Below are positions 11,092 to 22,958 of a stretch of 64,000 nucleotides of DNA, piece by piece. The number at the start of each line of letters is the position of its first letter. Position 1 is the stretch's first letter. A model generated the notes under the pieces. It searched no databases. It worked only from the letters and a program-made list of their open reading frames with translations, and was not told the DNA's origin. This stretch comes from Cercospora beticola (Eukaryota; Ascomycota; Dothideomycetes; Mycosphaerellales; Mycosphaerellaceae), in contig NC_088935.1 in the NCBI RefSeq assembly GCF_033473495.1, forward strand, positions 4,030,001 to 4,094,000. Reading direction: 5' to 3'. Both the position numbers and the translations under genes were made by a program.

Positions 11092-14000
11092 ACAGGCGGT
11101 CGGTGTGAATATGACAGCACTACTGCGAACGGGCCTCCAGCAGCGCGCCAGCCAGACATGTCTGCGAGTCTAGTGCGCAGAGCTGTCGTGACCGACACCG
11201 ACTCGCGGATGGACAAGGCTAACGAGCCCATGCCATCCCGCACTGCAACAGGCCCATGCCCAAGTGAGTTTGGGGCCTTTGGGCAGGTGCCGGTCGCGGA
11301 TGCGGGAAGGCACGACTAACTAGGCACGATGCTCGAGCCTTTTCGCGCAGCAGTGCAGTGCGCAGTGCGGCCAGCGGAACGCCTGCTCGCCCTGATGCGA
11401 CACTAGCGCGCGCACGCCTTTGATTGAGTGAGGTGGAAGCGTGGGAGGCGACGATGGGGAGCAGTGGCAGTAGCGCAGCGCAGCGCGGTGCAGTGCAGTC
11501 CAGCACACTCCTCGGCGGCTGCGTGCAGCGAGCAGACGCGAACGGAGGGCGATCTGCACGCACACGGCAGCGGCGATACTTCCAGGAGAGACGACAGCAC
11601 CAGGAGCGTGGGCTGCTAGGGGATCCACTATCCACGGCACTGGTCCAGGTACGCAGGGTCACAGAGGTCGTGGCGCTTTCAAGGTTCATCGGGAGAAGGC
11701 TTGCAAACCTAGCATGCTCCCAGCGACGAGAGATGATGACTGCAGGCTGCGACGATGATGGCGATGAGCCCTGCCGGTGCCAGGCAGAGGCAGAGGCAGA
11801 GGCGGGCTCGCCAGACGTCGTGTTGCTCATCAGCGCACCAACACACCGCACGGCCACATCGTCAAGCAGCGCTGCTCCCACGATCCGAGGGAAGAATACA
11901 GTAGTACGCCGTCGTCATCTCATCAGCCCCATCACTCAACACCACCTCGTCAATCACTCCTGCGCAGCGCTCGCCGGGGACATGGTCGGCGGAGCGAGAT
12001 GCCTCGTCTGCGATTGAGTGACGCCTTCTGACGACTCTTGCGCACGGCACTTGGGAATCGCGCTCCTCTCGATACGTTCTGCACCACCGCGCCGTCTCGT
12101 CTGGTCCGAGACACCACCCTAGGCACCTCGTGCTACAGCAGGACATACTTGCGCAGCCATACGAGACATTGTGGTCACCATACCACCTTCCAGCTTCGCC
12201 CCCAGCAGCATCCGTGAGGGAGTAAAAGTGACTTTGATATAGAGTGCTGTGAGACTCTCACTTCGCATCGAGCCGCCGCCGCCGCCGGAGTTGGGCAGCA
12301 ACATCTCTTCTCGCGCAGATCCTCGTCCAAGTCGCAATCCTCAGAGTTCTGCCCGGCCGACGGCTCGACAAGGGAACCTGTGACGTTGCTCGGCTCCGGC
12401 AGAATGGTCATTACAAGTTGCTTTGGGTCCGGGCACATGGGCGACCGCCAATAACGCTGCGCTGCTCTCCTCTCCAGCGACCATCTGCGCTCCCTTGACC
12501 TTTTTCGCTTCATCAAGTCGACGCAATGTGGAAACTGCCGTAGGCCGCACCGCACCGTCCGCCGGTCATGTGCGCACTGCAATCTTCGCCTGCGCAGCTC
12601 ATCACACCCACTCTGCAAATTGTCATGGCCGTGATTGGCCGGGGCGGCAGCGAATTTACGAATTCTCGCGACGTGTGCCTATCAGCATTTTGCTGTGCGT
12701 GCATGTGCATGTGCATTGGCGCAATCCTGCTGACAGCGGTCTGGCAACATGTCGCTCAAAAGGTTATGCGCCGCAAAGTTCAAACGCCGGCCGCGAGGCA
12801 GATGGGGGCTCACGTTCCCGTTGATCAGCAACCGCAGCGACTCCACGCCGCCAAACGCGCTCCTGACGACGTGAGCAAATTACCGAGCGCAATGATGCTC
12901 GTGCTGGCAGACGCTCATTTCGCCCCAGCTCGCCAATCCCTTCCAGAAGCCCGTGACCTGCTGCTTTAGCGCTTCTCGGGCGGGCGACGAGGCTACGATG
13001 CCGTGGTGCCAACAAAGTGACTAACAATCCTGCCCGCACGTGGTCGCTAGCGCTAGTCTAACGGATCTGAACCTTGATCCACCATGCGCCCACCATTCGT
13101 TGCCGACTCGCATCCTCCATCCAAGCATCGATACAGTACTCCAGTCGACGTGCGCGATGCGACGACCGCCGGCCGCCAGTGCGTCTTCCGCTGCAGCACC
13201 ACTTTTGGCCATTGCGACATCTTCCGTCGTTCCCTGTTGCAGGCTTGCAGCAACTTGGACCCAACCGTGTCGCACCTGGATGGCCTTTGGCTTTGGCTTT
13301 GGCGGTCAAGCGAGCAGGAGCGCGCCGCTCGATACGTTCAACACGACACGCGCCAGTACCGCCGCCTTAGCTGCTTCTTCCTCCCCTTCCCCCTCCTGTT
13401 GCAGCGGAGCTGGCGGGTCGGGCGAGTGGTGTGCTTCATGGGTCACTGCGAGTCAGATCGGTGCAGCCATTGCTGCTGCAGGCGGGGGCCGTTCCTGAGT
13501 ATTACGCCAACCACGTTCCTTAGCACTGCGCTCGCCCCTCTGCTCCTGAACGACCCAGTGTAATAAACGAGATCGCTGGCTCCGGATTGCATGCACGGCG
13601 CACGATGCACAACCATACCACCTTCGCCGTCATCATACGGGATCACACTGGTGCATATGTGCATCATCGTCGTGGCGCTGGCCGCCTCTGTTTGTGGAAC
13701 CAATCAGCCCTCTCGAGGAACAAACCGTGCACCCACCGCCTCTGCAACGACATCATGTACGGAGGTAGCGCTGGGTTATGACCACGTGGAGTCCCGAACG
13801 CCATGATGCGCGATACCGATTGCGTACAGTCTAGCGCGTGGCTTGCGAGAAAGAAAGTCGAACCGGCTCTGCTCGCTACACCTCACGAGCAATGCAGTGG
13901 ATCGTGACTAGGGCCGCTGTAGATGGACAGCCACTGCCGCTTCGCTCCCTCGAAGCCCTGTGGTCGCACTCTTGAAACCCATCCCGGCGTCGCTAGAGGT

Positions 14001-16820
14001 GGGTTCCGTCTGCATTCGGATGCATCGCAACAAGCCGACCCACGCATGGCTCGACCCTGCGACCGCAGCCTTGCCGCACACTATGCGAGCGCTCTCTTTT
14101 CCGTCGCTACGCTCCGTAGAAGAATACTAGAAACTAACTCCAGCTACAAAGAGACAGCGCATACCACAGACACGCCAAAGCGCCATGCCATGCAGGTGGC
14201 GTCTCCATCGATGTAAAGCGAACGCCAGATCGAGGATTCCTCCGATGCGTCTCTAGCTTGCCTGTTCTACGTCAGCGTTACCTCGTCGTCGCAAACGAGA
14301 ATGCGATACTGGGCGTCAGGAGAAGTCCAGCCGAGATGATGCGTGCGTACCAAATTCCAAGTCGAGGAGAGCCAGAACGACGGTAAATTCGATTTGGTAT
14401 CAAGACTACATGGGAGCGGACGATACCAGACGCCTCAGGTGATGCGAATGCACCGAGCGCCCAATATGTGCACCAAAGCACTTTTGCACTTGTCTCACGT
14501 TCGTGCGCAACGTAGGACCAACGCCATGTGCCAAGCTTGGCCATGGGCACACGAGCCGTGGCTGGCTGATGATGAAGGGGTGTCTTCATCGTTGACATGA
14601 GCTCGGTCCCGGAGGATGACTGACGACATCTGCTCGGACCGCGTGAAATAGGATCACGAACCAGATCCTCTGCAGCCATGTGTCACTCGCTACCGTGGAT
14701 CTGGATTTCCTTGTCCTACACAGACGTACTCGCAACATTCTCGGCTTGCATAGAAGTGTTCCGCGACATGACGAGCAACGTGGCTGGTGCCACAAATACC
14801 ATGCTGCTGATGGAAGCTGAAGAGATCGTGTCCTGCGGTGGTACAGAAGAATCTCTGAACATATCCAGCGTGGGGGCATGTACATGGCGCTACCGCTTCA
14901 TTGGACGGCCTGTTGGGCGCTCGAACAACCACAGCTACCACAGGTACCGTTCATATTCTGTGCAGTAGTGCTGTGTCTGCTGCGCGTCAGCGATTGCCTT
15001 TCCTGTTTGACTATTGGCAGACAAAGTTCAAGCTTGCAGTAGTCGAAGACGCTGACGCCTGGTACTATCGACTTGCGCCAACGCATCAACGACAACGCTC
15101 GTGCATGTCGTGAGACAGAACATGCAACGACCACGTCCGAGCCTGTGCGATCCCATTAACTGGATGGAGGAGCATGCGCTTGGTATCATCAACAACACTA
15201 CCGGAGAGGTGCGTTGCCACGACACCGTGGCTCGAAGTATTGACTTACTGCTTGAAGTCCCACGTCCAGCAATCCTGCGGACGATTAGTCCCAGGTCGCA
15301 TGAAAGGCTGCAGCTTCACAGATGCATACCGAAGCCCAACCTGCGGCTAGCATCTTTGACTACGCACGTGTTCTGAGCGAGATTCGCAACACATTTGGCG
15401 CTATCGATTTGAGCCGCAAGTGCGTGGGAGAACCGTTCACTTATGTTGCTGAGATATTGCTTGCACAAGCGATGTGGCGAACAGTGTCGCTACTGCTGCA
15501 CGTAATGCTGACATGGTATAGGCTGCGAACCATCAATTTCACAAGTGACACCGACCCAAGGCTCACACTGGCTGTGGACCAGAAAGTAGCCTACCTCAGT
15601 TGCTCAAGCTTCAGACAATGACTGCTTCTCCTCAACTATATTTGTTCATCATCGCAGAGATACCTGAGTAGGAGACCGGTGAAACACGCGCATGCGCCCT
15701 TTCGACTGTAACGACACGCTGATAAGGTTGGAGTTGTTGATCAAGGACGACTGCTCAGGTCTTGTGATTGGTGCTATACATGGCGCATATCCGCGGATCG
15801 TCTGTGTACTTCGCAAATCTGAAGACATGGTCTGCCACTATGAGAACGACAGCGTATCATCCAAGAGCCGCTGCAACTAATAGGCATTGTAAGCGGTTGA
15901 ACTTGGCCAAGACCCCGGAATCGAAATCGTACAAGTTCGTGGTGGAGTGAGGTCGGACCCCATCAACCAGCTTGGCCGTACTTCTCCAGAGAAGAGGACT
16001 AAAACTGTCATCCTTCTCAAGAAGAAGTTTGACAGTCGTTAGAAGCAGAATCCTGATCCATACGATGGTAATGTTCCCATATCGAGCGAGGACACTGTCG
16101 TGACCGCCACGGGCTTGCGTCGCTATCCTCATGGAGACAGTCACAAATCTCGTTGTTGACGGCGCACCAACATGCGGAGCATGCGAACAGTTGTATTTAG
16201 GCGCTCTCGTGGGCATGTGCAAAAAAACGTAGTGCGAGCATACCATTATTGTTGAATACGTCGTACGCACAGCAGAGTTGACTCCGGGCATACCACGATT
16301 CGCGATGCCATATGCTCGAGAAGACTTCAAGCAACGCGAAAGCTTGCGCCGCCTTCGATCACGGGAGCTCTGTAAAGAGTTCCCGAGTGTTATCGAAGAA
16401 GTCACTTCAATTCCGAGGTCCAGACACTTTCACGGGCGCCCAGATGTATTGGAACACATGGGCGGGACACTAGCCGGAGAGGATGTCTTTTTCAGCGTGT
16501 TCGTGTACCAGAAGAACGTAGACGAGGAAGCTCTTGCATCGAGTCTGTGGGAGAGACATGTGGCGTAGGATCCTTCAGCAAAGTAGTATTTCCTATCAGA
16601 GCTACGAAGCTCATAAGTTGAGATTTGATCGCCTTACATCAATTGGGATGGAAGATGTTGATTGAGTAGGAAAATGGACCGCGCTGTTCGATGTTGTCGT
16701 GAACAAGGAGGCTGCTCGGAATTTCGCCGAACTTCGTCCCCGAAGCTCACTTCCGCTGCTGTCCCAACCCTCCTGCATCTACGCAGCACTCTCTCTGCCA
16801 ATTGACAGCTCACTGCCGCC

Positions 16821-18458
16821 ATGCCTCCGACAAGCTTAAGCAGACTTCTCACGCGCCACTCGTATGTCTGTCAGAGATGCGCGAGATCCTTCCACAAGTC
16901 CGCATCACAATCCCGTCAACAGAGCGCGCTTAGCCTACTCGAGGAACGAGGTCTCGTCAACCAGATCGCAGGGTATCAGTCATCACTCACAAAGAATCGC
17001 GTCCCATAGGCTAAGGTAAGTCTCAGTGACCGCGATGCTCTCAACAAGCTCCTCGAATCCCGCAAAGTAGGTTTCTATGCCGGCATAGATCCCACCGCTC
17101 CTTCTCTTCACCTCGGCCACCTTCTCCCTTTTATGCCACTTTTCTGGCTGTACTACCACGGTCATCACGTTGTCAGCTTGGTAGGCGGCGCGACCGCCAA
17201 AGTGGGAGATCCCTCCGGCAGATTGACGAGCAGAGCGAAAGCCAACGAGGATGCGATTCAGAAGAACTTCGAAAGCATGTTTGGGCAAGTACAAGGATTG
17301 TGGGGGAATGTGCTCAAATATGGAGAGCGACATGGGTTGCACCAGAAGGAGCTTGGGAAGAAAGAGGTGTTGAACAATGCTGAATGGCTCGATGGGTTGA
17401 ATGTGCTCAAGTTTCTGCGGATGATGGGTAATGGAGCACGATTGGGCGCTATGTTGAGCAGAGACACTGTCAAGAACAAGATGGAGAAGGGAGACGGCAT
17501 GAGCTTTGCTGAGTTCACGTATCCGTTGCTGCAAGCGTGGGATTGGTGGCAGATGTATGAAGAAAGAGGCGTTCAGATTCAGATTGGAGGTGGGGATCAG
17601 TACGGCAATATCATTGCGGGTGTCGATGCGGTCAAGTATATCGCGTCATCGCACGCGCAAGATGGTGCTACTACGACTTGCCTGGACACGGAAGGCCGAT
17701 TGAAGGATGAGCATTTACCAATGGGAGTAACAGTACCACTCCTGACTACAAGCAGCGGCGAGAAATTCGGGAAGAGTGCGGGCAACGCGGTCTGGCTGGA
17801 TCCCTCGATGACGAAGCCATTCGACCTGTACGGCTTCTTGTTGCGATCAGCAGATGACGATGTGGAGCGATATCTGAAGCTGTTCACGTTCGTACCTGTA
17901 CAACAGATAGCAGAGGTCATGACCGAGCAACGAAAGGATCCCGGGAAACGAAAGGCACAACACTTACTTGCGAGCGAAGTGCTGGAACTCGTGCATGGAG
18001 CAGAAATCGCCAAAATTACTCGGGCAGAACATGAAGCTTCGAGAAATCCAACACTCGCATCTCTGATGCGATCGACAGATGCTGATCAACCTTCGGCACA
18101 AGACACAGCTTCTAGAATAAAGTTACCCAAGTCGCTGGTACACGAGACGCCTTTCTCACGAATTTTGTATCACGCCGGACTTGTTGGGACAAAGTCGGAG
18201 GGGGCTCGAACAATCAGTAAAGGCGGCGTATATGTTGCGAAGGCAGCATCACAGTCGACACTCGCAGAAGGGGGCCAATTGCAGTTCGTGCCTCTGCAGA
18301 AGGAACAACATGTAAACGATGTTATCACCAACGGGCTCCTTGTTCTACGACTTGGAAAGTGGAAAGTTCGCGTCATCGAAATTGTCGACGACGCTGACTT
18401 TGAAGGTGATGCACCAGGCTGGGAAGAGTGGAAGACTGCGAGATATGTCAAGCAGTAG
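16821..18458 (+). CDS. MSY1: mitochondrial tyrosyl-tRNA synthetase (CYT-18 type), 527 aa
   Basis: Charges mitochondrial tRNA-Tyr. Exons 16821-16972 and 17027-18458; the 54-nt intron (GTATCA to TCTCAG) joins VNQIAG to DRDAL in frame. The N-terminus is a basic, Ser/Arg-rich mitochondrial presequence. The class Ic catalytic core shows the HIGH-type motif HLGH (79-82), the tyrosine/adenylate pocket GGGDQYGN (about 238-245) and the KMSKS-type loop KFGKS (297-301). The C-terminal ~100 residues contain an S4-like segment (SKGGVYV). In Neurospora the orthologue CYT-18 is also a group I intron splicing factor, using an N-terminal extension and insertions found in Pezizomycotina; this protein has a comparable N-terminal helix (SALSLLEERGLV), so splicing activity is plausible but not shown. 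Length matches the family. Confidence 0.95.
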
Positions 18459-18719
18459 AAGCATCGCCATTATCTCCACGATCGTGAAATTGCGGACCAA
18501 GCTATCATCGATGCTGAATTGTCTTGCAACTTGAAACACGAAAAGCTTGAAGCAGCCATGTCTGGACGGCAGATCGAACAGGGGAGGGCCCAGGAAAGTT
18601 CGATGCAAGAAACTTGACATGGCGTGGCGTTTCATTAACCAAGACTTACTACCTTAAGACTTCTTATGCTGAGCTTCATCCTCTGCTTTCCCAACTTCAG
18701 GCTCGCGGCTGAAGTCAAT

Positions 18720-20336
18720 ATGTCAGAAACGAATGGCGGCTTGTACTCACCAAGCAGTCCGCGGAGACATCAGCAGCAGAAGCCAAAGCTCCCGCCTCGA
18801 CAGTACCAGCCGATCATCAACGCCAGACCACGAACACCTCAAGGACTGAACGGCCACCCTGTACCGGACACTTCGCATCTCGCGCCGCCACCACAGCGCT
18901 TAAGCCAACTTGACGTTCAAAGCGAACCTTCAGCAACCGACTATAAGAGAGATCTTCGGAACTTAACAGCATACCTGATTCCTTACCCGAAACCGCATCT
19001 CAAAGGCGTGGCACCCGAGGACATACCACACCGCTTCCTCGTCTACACGCCTCCTCCTCCGCCTTTCCACACGAAACCTCCAGAAGGCAAACGAGAAGGC
19101 GTCACGCAATGGACCAAACGCCACTGGTACAAGGAGCTCCGCGAAGCCAAGATGCGGGATCCTCCGAATGGCAAGGCGACCAAGTGGAAACGGCTCAAAT
19201 GGAAAGGAACGAAAGCGACAGACTGGGGAATTCGAAAAGTCAAGTCTTCGAATTTGGAGTTCTTGAATCGTGTGGCGGGGTTGCAGGATGAGGCTGATAG
19301 GCTTGCTGAGGATGTTTATCATCGATCTGTTGCTCCAGAGGAGATTCGACTGATCTATCCGCCCGCGATGAGTGAGCTCGAAGATCTGGATGAGGAGGCG
19401 TTGAAGAGAGAATTTCTGGCTTCGATGGAGAGGACGAAGAGAAAGGCGTATAAGCATTCGGTGTATGCGACGTTGTTGATGCCTCCTGCGTTGGTGTTTG
19501 ATACGGTCATTGTGCCTGTTTGGCCATTTGGTGGGGCGGCGGAGGTGGATGCTGTGTGGTTGTATGCTTCTGTGAGAGGAGCGAAGACGTCGAGAGATGT
19601 GATGAAGAGACTAGATGGCGAGGAGAAGAAGAGGAAGAAGAAAGGCAGTCGCTTTTCTTCGTCAAAGAAGAAGAAGGGCAACGAGGAGGAGAAAATGAAT
19701 GAGCCGGAAACGAATGGCCACGGCGAACCTTACCAGCATAGCCATTCTGGTACCTCGCCGCCCTCCACAACAATACAGGACTCTGATGCACAGCAGCAGC
19801 GAAACCACCACAAAGCTTCCTCCAAGAAGCACAAGTCTCCTCTCAACCTCACTTTCATCCCCTCTCCCCGCATCTCCCTCCTCGAACAATACCTCGCCTC
19901 AGCCTGCCACAAACACAACCCGGACCTCTTTCCAATCTACAACTCCCCACCCAGCGAAACCCAAGTCCTCGAAGCCATCGGCTGGTCACACAGCGATCAA
20001 GATCCTGCGTATACCCTAAATCGAAATCCAAGTCGACAAACCAACGCCACAACTCCCAACCACGGCGAGCCTGGGAACTCAAATGCAGACCACCGCACGG
20101 ATAATAGACCCACGTCTACTGGAAGCAGAAGAACTGCAAGTCGAGGAAGAGAAAGAGAACGAGATGCGGGCAGAGCAGGAGGTCTGGCGCAAAAGGCTAT
20201 GAGTTGGGATGATGAGCAGTGGGAAATTTTGCAAGTCAAGGATGATTTGAAGGATGTTTTTGGCAAAGGGGCGAAAGAGTGGGGAAAGTGGTGTTTGTTG
20301 TGGAAGAGGAAGCCAAGGAAGGCGGAGAAGAGGTGA
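18720..20336 (+). CDS. uncharacterised fungal protein, 538 aa
   Basis: Single exon. I chose the ATG at 18720 (MSETNGG): the frame opens earlier at 18666, but the short extra peptide is hydrophobic, unlike the rest, and looks like leader sequence. The N-terminal ~90 residues are Pro/Gln rich. A well-ordered basic core follows (about 75-290) with many aromatic/basic motifs such as LIPYPKPH, HWYKELREAK and KWKRLKWKG, then a hydrophobic stretch around LLMPPALVFDTVIVPVWPF that could be one membrane-associated segment. The middle is Lys-rich and disordered; a second ordered block (SPRISLLEQYLASACHKH) sits before a short C-terminal helix (EWGKWCLLWKRKPRK). I do not recognise a characterised domain. 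The ordered core suggests a conserved protein, possibly membrane-attached. Its 3' end is 161 bp from the convergent glutathione synthetase gene. Confidence 0.8.
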   Translation: MSETNGGLYSPSSPRRHQQQKPKLPPRQYQPIINARPRTPQGLNGHPVPDTSHLAPPPQRLSQLDVQSEPSATDYKRDLRNLTAYLIPYPKPHLKGVAPEDIPHRFLVYTPPPPPFHTKPPEGKREGVTQWTKRHWYKELREAKMRDPPNGKATKWKRLKWKGTKATDWGIRKVKSSNLEFLNRVAGLQDEADRLAEDVYHRSVAPEEIRLIYPPAMSELEDLDEEALKREFLASMERTKRKAYKHSVYATLLMPPALVFDTVIVPVWPFGGAAEVDAVWLYASVRGAKTSRDVMKRLDGEEKKRKKKGSRFSSSKKKKGNEEEKMNEPETNGHGEPYQHSHSGTSPPSTTIQDSDAQQQRNHHKASSKKHKSPLNLTFIPSPRISLLEQYLASACHKHNPDLFPIYNSPPSETQVLEAIGWSHSDQDPAYTLNRNPSRQTNATTPNHGEPGNSNADHRTDNRPTSTGSRRTASRGRERERDAGRAGGLAQKAMSWDDEQWEILQVKDDLKDVFGKGAKEWGKWCLLWKRKPRKAEKR

Positions 20337-20497
20337 GGGTGAGGTTCTGCTTTGGTGGAGGAGCAAGAGTGTGCTGTATATGGTGGGAAGAGATTATTGC
20401 AAATGCGAGATAAACATAGAGCAGAGATGGAGCTAGGATCCGCAGCTTTTGTGTTATCTTGCTCCTGGGGCCTCTTGAGTCTCGAAGCTTAGTCCCA

Positions 20498-22111
20498 TCA
20501 AACCAGATTCGGACAATCCATCGCCCCCACACCCTTCACAACCATCATACCTTCTACAAAACTCGGTTTCGTCTTTAATGTCCATCCTACACAGCGATTC
20601 CACAAGACCTCTACACCTTCTCTTTGTCTCTGCCAAATACAGGTTCCAGCCACTCCCAATTCACTAACCACCTCTCCTTTGAAGGCTCTGTCACCAGCCA
20701 GTAACAGCGACCCTTGCGTTTCATTGGGCGGTTCAATTCTTCTCATTAAGATGAATTTCTTCCATTCTTCTTCTTTCAAAGTTTTCAGATAAGCCGGTAT
20801 AGCTTCACCATAAACATTATGCCCTCCGCCATCACCGTTCGCTTTGAGAACATAGTTTGCAACTCTCGTGGGACCGGAGATGACGCCTACCCAGTCATTC
20901 CTCGACGGAGGTGAGTCGATTGAGAGCATTTCCACAAAGGTATTCTTGAGTGCAGGGATCTCCTTCGTTGAGGCGGAAGTAGCATCGAGCGACGATGATC
21001 TCGACAAGAACTTTTCCACGACCCCCTCTTTCGTCAAAGCCTGCTGCACAGTCTTACATGTCGTCAAATGCGTCGCGATGTCGGGGCATTTGATGGCACG
21101 GGAAAGTTCGATGCGGAGGCGGGAGTCCATACCGGAAGGGATGTGGAGGTATTCGTGAGGTTGGTAGCCGGCGCGGTAGTAGACTACGCTGACTTGGAGG
21201 GGTTCCTGCTTGTTGGGAGGATGGAAGAGGAGGGTTCTGTTTTGGTCGCTGAGAAGTTGGGTACGCGTTGAAATATCTTGCCACTCGCAGCGGTAGCAGG
21301 GGATGTTCCGAGACCAGAGAGCGTGCTCGATTGGTCTTTCGTCTGCAATGTTGAAGTTTGTGGGTTGGACGATCAAGAGGATGCATATCTTCGGCTGTGG
21401 AACTGGTGATGCTTCGGTGCTTGGAAGAGCTTCTTCATTTCGGGTAGATACAAGCTGATGGCAGTAGATCCTGTTAGCTTCAGCTAGCATGTCCGCTATA
21501 CCGTCGACATTCTTGTTCTTTGGCAGGTCTGCTGAGCTACCGCATGTTTGCTGTATGTGCTGATGCATGTTGGCGACATTTTGAGCATGTGAGAAACCAG
21601 AAGCGGAGAAGACGTTCATTTCTACTTGCTTGAGCGTGGAGTCGTGGGAGTCAATCATGTAATCGGATCTGAAGATGCCGCAAACGACATGTTGCTTTGA
21701 GCCTGCATTTCGCACCTGCTCGTAGATCTTCCACAAGCTGGCTACTAGTGGGTCATGCTCGATCAAAGGCGAGAGGACTCCACGGAGCCAATCATGGTCG
21801 CTCGCCACTCGCAGATACAGCTCATTGAACAGAGGCTGGAGTTCTTGTGCTTGTTTGAAGAGGTGCTTGGGAAATGGAGTAGGCAGTATGCTCACGGCCA
21901 GAGGCCTTGTGGTCCATGGAAGATTTGTCTCTGATACTTGGCAGGCACAGAGTGTACTGGGTTTCTTGGAGATGCGATGCCATAGCTGATTCAGCCGACT
22001 TGGATTGTGCGAGCCGGATTCGAATCCTTTCAACAGCATGCCATGGGTGAGTCTGTAGTCTTGTATCTCCTGGATGCGGTGCTCTCTCTCCTCTTCTGTC
22101 ACCCCCGTCAT
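20498..22111 (-). CDS. GSH2: glutathione synthetase, 537 aa
   Basis: ATP-grasp enzyme joining gamma-glutamylcysteine and glycine, the last step of glutathione synthesis, expected in the cytosol. Family hallmarks are present: RSDY (148-151), the Mg-binding E-x-N of VEMNVFSASGFSH (E164, N166), YYRAGYQPHEY (311-321), and the glycine-rich ATP loop KANGDGGGHNVYG (423-435), followed by LMRRIEPP. Two deviations stand out: the loop is usually KPQREGGGNN-like, and the C-terminal substrate lid, usually close to EGGVAAG, reads EGMMVVKGVG (520-529). The protein is somewhat longer than the ~480-500 aa norm, with an insert around 185-240. Single exon; ATG at 22111. A 9-codon upstream frame overlaps the start. 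Confidence 0.92.
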   Translation of the reverse strand: MTGVTEEEREHRIQEIQDYRLTHGMLLKGFESGSHNPSRLNQLWHRISKKPSTLCACQVSETNLPWTTRPLAVSILPTPFPKHLFKQAQELQPLFNELYLRVASDHDWLRGVLSPLIEHDPLVASLWKIYEQVRNAGSKQHVVCGIFRSDYMIDSHDSTLKQVEMNVFSASGFSHAQNVANMHQHIQQTCGSSADLPKNKNVDGIADMLAEANRIYCHQLVSTRNEEALPSTEASPVPQPKICILLIVQPTNFNIADERPIEHALWSRNIPCYRCEWQDISTRTQLLSDQNRTLLFHPPNKQEPLQVSVVYYRAGYQPHEYLHIPSGMDSRLRIELSRAIKCPDIATHLTTCKTVQQALTKEGVVEKFLSRSSSLDATSASTKEIPALKNTFVEMLSIDSPPSRNDWVGVISGPTRVANYVLKANGDGGGHNVYGEAIPAYLKTLKEEEWKKFILMRRIEPPNETQGSLLLAGDRAFKGEVVSELGVAGTCIWQRQREGVEVLWNRCVGWTLKTKPSFVEGMMVVKGVGAMDCPNLV

Positions 22112-22137
22112 GTTTGGCAGCTGTTCCTGCTTGTCAT
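22108..22137 (-). promoter_or_regulatory. short upstream ORF overlapping the GSH2 start
   Basis: An ATG at 22137 opens a nine-codon frame (MTSRNSCQT) whose TGA shares bases with the GSH2 ATG (ATGA overlap). If the transcript includes it, it would favour termination-reinitiation or leaky scanning. Transcript start is unknown. Confidence 0.4.
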
Positions 22138-22958
22138 CTTAGCGAAGCGTTGTGCGACACTTATTCTACGGGTTGCGATGTGTTACATGGAATATCAGGC
22201 TGAGCCACACCAGAGGCTGTTGGTATGGAGAATGGACAAGGGATGTATGGCCATTGGCGTGGCTTTCCTTGAGCACTAACGGAAGTCGCTGTATGCTTGA
22301 CGCCTCGGTCACACTGACTGGCTTTTGGGATTGCTTCTAATGCAAGTTGGGGAGCGTTTGACCACAGACTCGTCTCATCATCTGCCACCGTGCAGGATCG
22401 ACTGCAGTCTTCCACTAGCTGCTCGACGTGGGCGAATAAACTTACTTGACGATGCGCAACGCTGTGAGAGGATGGGTGGCAGGCCTGCAGACATGTGGTC
22501 GATGCTGCCACGGGTGTCCTTCTCACCTTCGGCGCGTTGAGCTGGCAATCGCGGTAGAGCGCGTGCCTGCACAGAACACGATGTCCGTCTATCGGCGAAG
22601 TGGCAGTCGCAACGCCAAAAGTGCATACCGCTCTCTCTGCAAAGTCGACTCGTGTTGAGCGACCAAGCCGTGGCTAAGCGTGAAGCAGCCGGATCCGAGC
22701 CGATATCGCTGGCAGTGCTCTGGGCGCAGGGCAGCGCGTGCTCCGGTCTCTGCCGAGAACAGCCATAGAGCCTCGGGCTTGTCGAAGCTTTGACGTTGGC
22801 AGAAGGGCAGCGTGTTGTGCGTGTTGACGTCGAGAGCTCCAGCGATTTCTCTTATCCAGCACGCAGCATTGTCCATTGGCCTCTGCTACAACTCTTCAAA
22901 GGTCTCCAGCACCACTTCATCCTCTCCACTCCACACACCGCTGGACATTGTCGGTGCA
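22138..22958. promoter_or_regulatory. divergent promoter region GSH2 / PrpD-family gene
   Basis: About 820 bp between two divergent start codons. The plus-strand side close to 22900 is CT/CA-rich, as in leaders of well-expressed fungal genes. No specific operator recognised and no convincing gene. Confidence 0.45.

Larger units (their letters stand above)
10523..16820. other. 6.3-kb gene-poor, partly GC-rich upstream region
   Basis: Lies between the bZIP gene (minus) and the mitochondrial TyrRS gene (plus), so it is a divergent promoter region and may carry a long leader of the regulator. The first part (10.7-14.2 kb) is GC-rich with simple repeats such as CAG runs; many overlapping frames on both strands have extreme Ser/Ala/Arg/Cys composition and look like composition artefacts. 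From 14.6 to 16.6 kb there are several plus-strand frames of 60-99 codons in a row (for example 15322-15621 and 16278-16568), which could be relics of one decayed gene. I recognise no family in them. Confidence 0.4.

Noticed and set aside
11219..12618. Several 130-220 codon frames on both strands upstream of the bZIP gene
   Set aside because: Mutually overlapping on opposite strands, no recognisable domain.
13040..13563. Two overlapping plus frames of ~155 codons in the GC-rich region
   Set aside because: Composition (Ala/Ser/Cys/Arg) changes with frame and no motif; typical of GC-rich noncoding DNA.
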